Source: Accumulibacter sp.
GTDB lineage: Bacteria > Pseudomonadota > Gammaproteobacteria > Burkholderiales > Rhodocyclaceae
Direction of reading: 5' to 3'
DNA length: 9,841 nucleotides
NCBI GenBank assembly: GCA_031274075.1
Contig: JAISQQ010000036.1
Location: forward strand, 1-9,841
A program made the position numbers and the translations under genes. Shown here in pieces: positions 6,127 through 9,841 of the stretch (the stretch's first letter is position 1; each line of letters opens with the position of its first letter). Under the pieces are notes generated by a model that saw only the letters and a program-made list of their open reading frames with translations, was not told the origin of the DNA and searched no databases.

Positions 6127-6241
6127 TTGGGCGATGCGACACGCCTTCGCTGGGAGCGCGGGGCTTCCGCCCCGCAGTTACGCTACCACGGTTATTGCGG
6201 GGCAGAAGCCCCGCCCTCCCAGCGAAGATCGCAAACAGGTT
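6127..6241. mobile_element. ~115-bp palindromic element carrying a related terminus
   Basis: Arms 6145-6175 and 6197-6227 are inverted repeats matching at 29 of 31 positions around a 21-bp loop, starting CTTCGCTGGGAG. The right outer end (6222-6241) matches the 329-bp element's terminus at 17 of 20 positions and is followed by CTCAA (compare CTCAG). The left outer end, near 6127, is only a degraded match (ACCTTGGGCGAT). No coding sequence. Probably a relative of the 329-bp element or part of a larger composite. Confidence 0.5.
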
Positions 6242-6334
6242 CTCAAAGGCGCCTTCCAAACCGTGAGCCGCTTCGCGGCATGAGCGTTGATATAAGTACA
6301 GAGGCGTCGTCCCTTTGATCGCCGGGATCCAGTT
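6242..6334 (-). repeat. ~92-bp dispersed repeat, right copy (inverted)
   Basis: The reverse complement matches 531-622 at about 80 of 92 positions. The best part, GGGACGACGCCTCTGTACTT onward through GGCGCCTTTGAG, is 66 of 72. Unlike the left copy, the sequence after TTTGAG does not continue directly to the conserved ACAAATCAAGC motif. That motif is found about 660 bp further on, at 5579, with MITE-type DNA between. Confidence 0.7.
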
Positions 6335-6346
6335 CGTTCGTCAAAC

Positions 6347-6386
6347 TTCCTGAATTCCGGCTTGCGCCGGAATGACGGGGTAGAAA
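6347..6386 (-). repeat. REP-like palindromic repeat, copy 2 (inverted)
   Basis: Reverse-complement counterpart of 5940-5979. The core is a perfect 8-bp stem ATTCCGGC-TTGC-GCCGGAAT (6354-6373). Confidence 0.6.
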
Positions 6387-6428
6387 CAGCCGCTGGCGGT
6401 ACCAGGGATCAGGAATCAGTAATTCATG

Positions 6429-6445
6429 CGGCGGCGAAGCCGCCG
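6429..6445. repeat. GC-rich hairpin upstream of the TTT operon
   Basis: CGGCGGC-GAA-GCCGCCG, a 7-bp stem with a 3-nt loop. No T-tract follows on either strand, so it is not called as a terminator. It marks the right limit of the repeat mosaic. Confidence 0.4.
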
Positions 6446-6535
6446 GTAATCTTGGAAGCCGGCGCAAACGGCTGACCGACGGTCGTGGCGTCCCGGCATC
6501 GCCCGCGCCACGAAAAACACCCCGACTTTAGTCAG

Positions 6536-6564
6536 TTGACTTGCCTGGTGCGCTTTCCTAGTAT
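6536..6564 (+). promoter_or_regulatory. Sigma70-type promoter of the TTT operon
   Basis: TTGACT (6536-6541) and TAGTAT (6559-6564) are separated by 17 bp, close to the TTGACA/TATAAT consensus, 127 nt ahead of the tctC-like ATG. The -35 overlaps an inverted repeat AGTCA-GT-TGACT (6530-6541). Just past the -10, at the expected transcription start, are two 9-bp tandem repeats, CTAGCTGGA and CTAGTTGGA (6571-6588). Both are candidate operators. Confidence 0.55.
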
Positions 6565-6690
6565 CCTTGGCTAGCTGGACTAGTTGGATATAGGGTGCCA
6601 GCGGGCGGGGCGCCGGGCGGGCGGGCCGATTCGGTTTGCGCGCCGTCGGGCGGTCATTTCGGTGTGACACAAGCAAAGCGGAGAGAGTCA

Positions 6691-7683
6691 ATGATTTCAA
6701 GAAAACTTCTGGGGGCGGCAGCCCTGGGGCTTTTTGCAACGGCCGCGTCGGCGGCTTTTCCCGAACGGGACATTACGGGCACCATCATGTGGGGCGCGGG
6801 CGGAGCGATGGATGTCGTGTCGCGCGCCATCCAGCCGCACGCCGAGGCCGTCCTGGGCAAGAAGATCGTGATGGTCAACAAGCCGGGCGGAACCGGCGCG
6901 ATCGCCACGAATTTCGTCGCCAACGCGCCGAACGACGGCTATAACCTGCTGTTCGGCGCCGAAAACCCGCAATTGCACAAGGTGCTCGGGCTGGCCGAAT
7001 TCGACTACGACAAGTTCTTCCCGGTGAACATTCTCGCGCGCAGCGTCGGCGTGATCGTGGTCAAGGCCGACGCGCCGTGGAAAACGCTGACCGAGCTGGT
7101 CGACGACGCCAAGAAGCGCCCCGGCAAGATCAAGATGGCCATGACCGGCCCCGGCGGCCTGCCGCATACGGTCGCCTCGATGCTGGGCGCGGTGACCAAA
7201 TTCGATACGGTGTTCGTTCCCTTCGACGGCGAGGGTCCGGCGGTGACGGCGGTGATGGGCGGGCATGCCGACTTTGCGCCGGTCGGCGTCGGCGCGGCGA
7301 CGGAAAGCATCAAGGCCGGCCGCATTCGCGCGCTGGCGGTGGTGGACATCAATCCGATCGACTCGCTGCCCGGCGTGCCGCCGGTCACCCAGGAATATCC
7401 GGACTTCGGCAAGTACCTCCCGTGGGGGCCGTTCTACGGCGTCTTCGTGCGCAAGGATACGCCGGACGACGTCAAGGCGGCGCTGGTCAAGGCCTTCAAG
7501 ATCGCGGCGGACAATCCCCAGTTCAAGCAATTGATGGCCGACCGCGGTAACCTGATGATGAACACCTCCGGCGCCGAGGCCGACGCCTTCCTGACCAAGT
7601 GGCAGTCGGTGACCAGTTGGCTGCTGCAGGACGTCGGCGCGGCCAAGATCTCTCCCGAGAAATTCGGCATAGCCAAGCCCTGA
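6691..7683 (+). CDS. Tripartite tricarboxylate transporter substrate-binding protein (TctC/Bug family)
   Basis: This 330-residue periplasmic solute receptor captures a carboxylate-type ligand for the TctAB membrane complex. The signal peptide MISRKLLGAAALGLFATAAS ends with cleavage after ASA (residue 21). Bug-fold landmarks are FPERDITGTIMWGAGGAMD (23-41; GAGG occupies the usual PGG ligand loop), NKPGGTGAIAT (63-73, the V-N-KPG-G-G loop) and ESIKAGRIRALAVV (205-218). Length is typical (about 320-330). The ATG at 6691 has GGAGA 6 nt upstream and starts the signal peptide; the in-frame extension back to 6595 has no support. It is first in the operon, with 140 nt before tctB. Known TctC ligands include citrate, but Bug proteins bind many carboxylates, so the ligand here is unknown. 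Confidence 0.93.
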   Translation: MISRKLLGAAALGLFATAASAAFPERDITGTIMWGAGGAMDVVSRAIQPHAEAVLGKKIVMVNKPGGTGAIATNFVANAPNDGYNLLFGAENPQLHKVLGLAEFDYDKFFPVNILARSVGVIVVKADAPWKTLTELVDDAKKRPGKIKMAMTGPGGLPHTVASMLGAVTKFDTVFVPFDGEGPAVTAVMGGHADFAPVGVGAATESIKAGRIRALAVVDINPIDSLPGVPPVTQEYPDFGKYLPWGPFYGVFVRKDTPDDVKAALVKAFKIAADNPQFKQLMADRGNLMMNTSGAEADAFLTKWQSVTSWLLQDVGAAKISPEKFGIAKP

Positions 7684-7691
7684 CGGGCTGG

Positions 7692-7725
7692 GGGGACGAA
7701 GCCCGGCGCAGACCGGGCTTTCCCC
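7692..7725 (+). promoter_or_regulatory. Stem-loop between the tctC-like and tctB-like genes
   Basis: AAGCCCGG-CGCAGA-CCGGGCTT (7699-7706 with 7713-7720) extends through GGGGA/TCCCC (7692-7696 with 7721-7725) with a 2-nt bulge. No T-run follows. An alternative pairing uses CGGGCT (7684-7689) with AGCCCG (7700-7705) and excludes the first. Such a structure after a binding-protein gene may stabilise the upstream mRNA or partly terminate, giving more binding protein than membrane subunits. Confidence 0.45.
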
Positions 7726-7823
7726 GTCCGGCGCTTTTTCGCAAGGGGGAAGGACGGTTTCCGGCGAACAGCCGCGTAGAGTGGCGTTTTTGCCCGGCCA
7801 TTTTCGCGCGAGGAGGGTCGAAA

Positions 7824-8339
7824 GTGAGTAGCGAAAAAGAAAAGGAAACGCGCAAGCCGAGGCAGCCTGGGGAACTCGGCTTTTGCCTGGCGATGCTGTT
7901 GTTCAGCCTCACCGCCTTGTATCTGTCGTACCGGATTTCCGGCTTCTCTTCGTGGAGTTCGGCGGGTTCCGTGCCGCTGGGCGCGACGCTGGTCATGAGC
8001 GTGAGCGCCTTGCTGATCATTTTCAGGGAGCTGTCCAAGCCGGCCCCTGAACTCCGCTCCGGCAAGACGCTGGCGCGAAGCTTTTACGAAGTCGTATTTC
8101 CGGCGCGGCACATCATCTTCGTCGCGGTGCTGGTCGCCTACATGTTTCTGCTTCAGCCGCTGGGCTTCATCGCCAGTTCGTTCCTCTACCTGGTGGCGGC
8201 GAGCCTGGTGCTGGGGGAGAAACGCTACCTGCACATGCTGGCGGTCAACGTGCTTTCGCTGGCCGCGGTCTACCTCGTTTTCCAGACGGCGTTCTCGGTG
8301 GTGCTGCCGGAAGGATTCGTGGAAAGGATGTTCCGATGA
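7824..8339 (+). CDS. Tripartite tricarboxylate transporter small membrane subunit (TctB family)
   Basis: This 171-residue inner-membrane protein is the small, poorly conserved subunit that partners the large TctA channel. The cytoplasmic N-terminus (fM)SSEKEKETRKPRQPGE is followed by about four hydrophobic segments: LGFCLAMLLFSLTALYLSYR, GATLVMSVSALLIIF, HIIFVAVLVAYMFLLQPLGF with a following hairpin, and YLHMLAVNVLSLAAVYLVF. The GTG at 7824 was chosen because AGGAGG (7811-7816) lies 7 nt upstream. The open frame reaching back to 7599 overlaps tctC and has no start signal. The stop overlaps the tctA-like start as ATGA, so the two membrane subunits are translationally coupled. Position and topology identify it more than sequence identity. 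Confidence 0.88.
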   Translation: MSSEKEKETRKPRQPGELGFCLAMLLFSLTALYLSYRISGFSSWSSAGSVPLGATLVMSVSALLIIFRELSKPAPELRSGKTLARSFYEVVFPARHIIFVAVLVAYMFLLQPLGFIASSFLYLVAASLVLGEKRYLHMLAVNVLSLAAVYLVFQTAFSVVLPEGFVERMFR

Positions 8340-9841
8340 GCGATATATGGGTCAATATTTCGTACTTCGGGATGAGCTTTCTCGATCCCTACCTGATGTT
8401 CCTGACCGCCGCCGGCGTCTTCTTCGGCATTTACGTCGGGGCGATTCCCGGCCTGTCGGTGACCATGGCGGTGTCGATCCTGATCTCCTTCACCTTCAAA
8501 TGGGGGGTGAACGAGGCGCTGGCGCTGATCGCCGGCATTTACTACGGCGGCGTCTATGGCGGCTCGCGCAGCGCCATCCTGATCAACGTGCCGGGCGCTC
8601 CGGCGGCCATCGCCTCGGCGCTCGACGGCTATCCCCTGGCCCGGCTCGGCGAGGCCGGGCAGGCGATCGGCCTGACCACGCTGATGGGCGTCTTCGGCGG
8701 CTTCATCGGCGTGCTCTGCCTGGCCGTCGGCGCGCCGCTGCTGTCCAACCTGGCGCTGCTCTTCGCGCCGCGCGACTACATGATGCTGGCCATCTGGGGC
8801 CTGCTGCTGGTCGGCAGCCTGTCGGGCGGGATGATGGCCAAGGGGGTTTTCGCCGGCGCGCTGGGCATCCTGTTCGGGATGGTCGGGCTCGATCCGATGA
8901 CGGCGGAATCGCGTTTCACCTTCGGCTCCGTGCAGCTCACCGCCGGCGCGCCCTACGTCGCGGCGATGATCGGCCTGTTCGGCGTCTCCGAAGTGCTGGT
9001 GCAATTGCACGAACTGAGCTTTCCGATCGTCAAGCAGAACGTCAGCAAGCTGATGCCTTCCTGGAGCCTGATCAAGAAGCACCTGCCGCTGGCCTCGCGC
9101 TGCTCGGTGCTCGGCGTCGTCGTCGGCGCGCTGCCCGGAGCGGGCGGCGACATCGCCGCGCTGATGGCCTACGACCACGCCAAGCGCAGCGTCAAGAACC
9201 CCGCGCGCCCGTTCGGAGAAGGCGCGTGGGAAGGCATCGTGGCGCCCGAATCGGCGGCCGTCGGCTCGGTCGGCGGCTGCTACATCCCGATGCTCACGCT
9301 CGGCATCCCCGGCGACGCGGTGACCGCGGTGATCATCGGCGCGCTCTACATCCACGGCCTCAAACCCGGGCCGATGATGCTGCTCGAAACCCCGCACCTC
9401 TTCTGGTTCACCGTCGGCAATCTCGCGCTGTCGTGCGTCTGGCTCGCCATCTTCGGCTTCATGGGCATCAAGCTCTTCGCCAAGATCGTCGAAATCCCCA
9501 AATCGGCGCTGCTGCCGATGATCGTCGTCCTCTCGGCGGTCGGTTCCTACGCCATCGAGAACAACCCGGTGCACATCTACTGGATGCTGGGATTCGGCGT
9601 CGCCGGCTATTTCCTCAAGATGTACGGCTACCAGGTCGGTCCAGTGATCCTCGGCATCATCCTCGGGCCGCTGCTCGACTCGAACTATCGCCGGGCGATG
9701 ATTTCCGCGAGCAACGATCCCGTCCAGTTCGTCTCCGAATTCTTCACCAGTCCGGTATCGCTGGTGCTCCTGCTGCTGCTGACGCTGACCGTGATGAGCC
9801 AGACCCGGTATTGGGCGAAGTTCATGGGGCTGTTCCGGCGA
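8336..9841 (+). CDS. Tripartite tricarboxylate transporter large permease (TctA family), 3' end missing
   Basis: This is the large inner-membrane subunit forming the solute channel, about 12 membrane segments, energised by an ion gradient. 502 codons are visible with no stop before the window edge. TctA proteins are usually about 500 residues, so little should be missing. Family motifs appear twice, as expected for the internal duplication: GAIPGLSVTM (35-44) and GALPGAGGDIAALMAYDHAK (264-283). Also seen are YYGGVYGGSRSAILINVPG (69-87), EGIVAPESAA (299-308) and IPMLTLGIPGDAVTA (317-331). The family's usual 'APEAANNA' reads APESAAVGS here. The ATG at 8336 overlaps the tctB-like stop (ATGA). 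Third gene of the operon; substrate unknown. Confidence 0.95.
   Translation, partial: MSDIWVNISYFGMSFLDPYLMFLTAAGVFFGIYVGAIPGLSVTMAVSILISFTFKWGVNEALALIAGIYYGGVYGGSRSAILINVPGAPAAIASALDGYPLARLGEAGQAIGLTTLMGVFGGFIGVLCLAVGAPLLSNLALLFAPRDYMMLAIWGLLLVGSLSGGMMAKGVFAGALGILFGMVGLDPMTAESRFTFGSVQLTAGAPYVAAMIGLFGVSEVLVQLHELSFPIVKQNVSKLMPSWSLIKKHLPLASRCSVLGVVVGALPGAGGDIAALMAYDHAKRSVKNPARPFGEGAWEGIVAPESAAVGSVGGCYIPMLTLGIPGDAVTAVIIGALYIHGLKPGPMMLLETPHLFWFTVGNLALSCVWLAIFGFMGIKLFAKIVEIPKSALLPMIVVLSAVGSYAIENNPVHIYWMLGFGVAGYFLKMYGYQVGPVILGIILGPLLDSNYRRAMISASNDPVQFVSEFFTSPVSLVLLLLLTLTVMSQTRYWAKFMGLFRR

Noticed and set aside
5804..6283. 159-codon plus-strand frame in the repeat mosaic, with smaller ones at 6044-6318
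   Set aside because: These frames run across inverted repeats and MITE ends; the translations reflect palindromic repeats and match no protein family I recognise.
5540..6390. CRISPR array
   Set aside because: Repeats are few, unequal in spacing and mostly inverted rather than direct; there is no regular repeat-spacer pattern.
6697..7530. 277-codon minus-strand open frame opposite the TctC-like gene
   Set aside because: Antisense shadow with charged, low-complexity translation; the plus strand encodes a full Bug-family protein with signal peptide.
7599..7823. Extended start for the TctB-like gene
   Set aside because: The extension overlaps tctC out of frame and has no start signal. GTG at 7824 follows AGGAGG with 7-nt spacing.
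8270..9574. 434-codon minus-strand open frame opposite the TctA-like gene
   Set aside because: Antisense shadow; the Asp/Arg/His/Gln-rich translation is typical of reverse-complement frames of membrane-protein genes in GC-rich DNA.

Overview
The window is GC-rich proteobacterial DNA. TctC/Bug-type binding proteins, strong Shine-Dalgarno sites, and intergenic REP-like palindromes (GTCCCGGC / ATTCCGGC stems) fit a Beta- or Gammaproteobacterium. Betaproteobacteria are my preferred guess, from gene style alone. No RNA gene, CRISPR array, transposase or integrase is visible.

Layout. (1) Positions 1-68, minus strand: the first codons of a probable HicA-like toxin, cut by the window edge. (2) 69-684: no gene; hairpins, a 179-bp element with 13-bp terminal inverted repeats (352-530), the left copy of a ~92-bp dispersed repeat (531-622), and a terminator-like hairpin (640-654). 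(3) 685-5283, minus strand: a four-gene operon transcribed as TonB-dependent outer-membrane receptor, periplasmic binding protein, inner-membrane permease, ABC ATPase. The last three are translationally coupled (4-nt and 8-nt overlaps). Together they form one outer-membrane-to-cytoplasm import route of the NitT/TauT ABC class. The substrate cannot be read from the sequence, and no tonB-exbB-exbD is present. (4) 5284-6690: no convincing gene; a dense mosaic of repeats. It contains a 329-bp MITE-like element (5591-5919) with perfect 20-bp terminal inverted repeats and a 5-bp target duplication (CTCAG), a nested 35-bp inverted repeat, a hairpin element carrying a third copy of the same terminus, inverted REP-like copies, and the right copy of the ~92-bp repeat in opposite orientation. 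(5) 6691-9841, plus strand: a tripartite tricarboxylate transporter (TTT) operon, tctC-tctB-tctA-like, behind a good sigma70 promoter (TTGACT-17-TAGTAT). The tctA-like gene runs off the right edge with no stop.

The two transport operons are divergent and separated by the repeat mosaic. The most interesting observations are structural. The ~92-bp inverted repeats bracket the TonB-ABC operon. The right boundary looks like the left boundary with about 650 bp of MITE-type DNA inserted, so the window appears to hold an 'empty' and a 'filled' version of one site. Smaller regulatory candidates are a 16-bp palindrome ahead of the receptor gene, 15-bp tandem repeats ahead of the binding-protein gene, 9-bp tandem repeats at the presumed TTT transcription start, and mutually exclusive hairpins between tctC and tctB. 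I see no clearly new enzymatic or defence system here.
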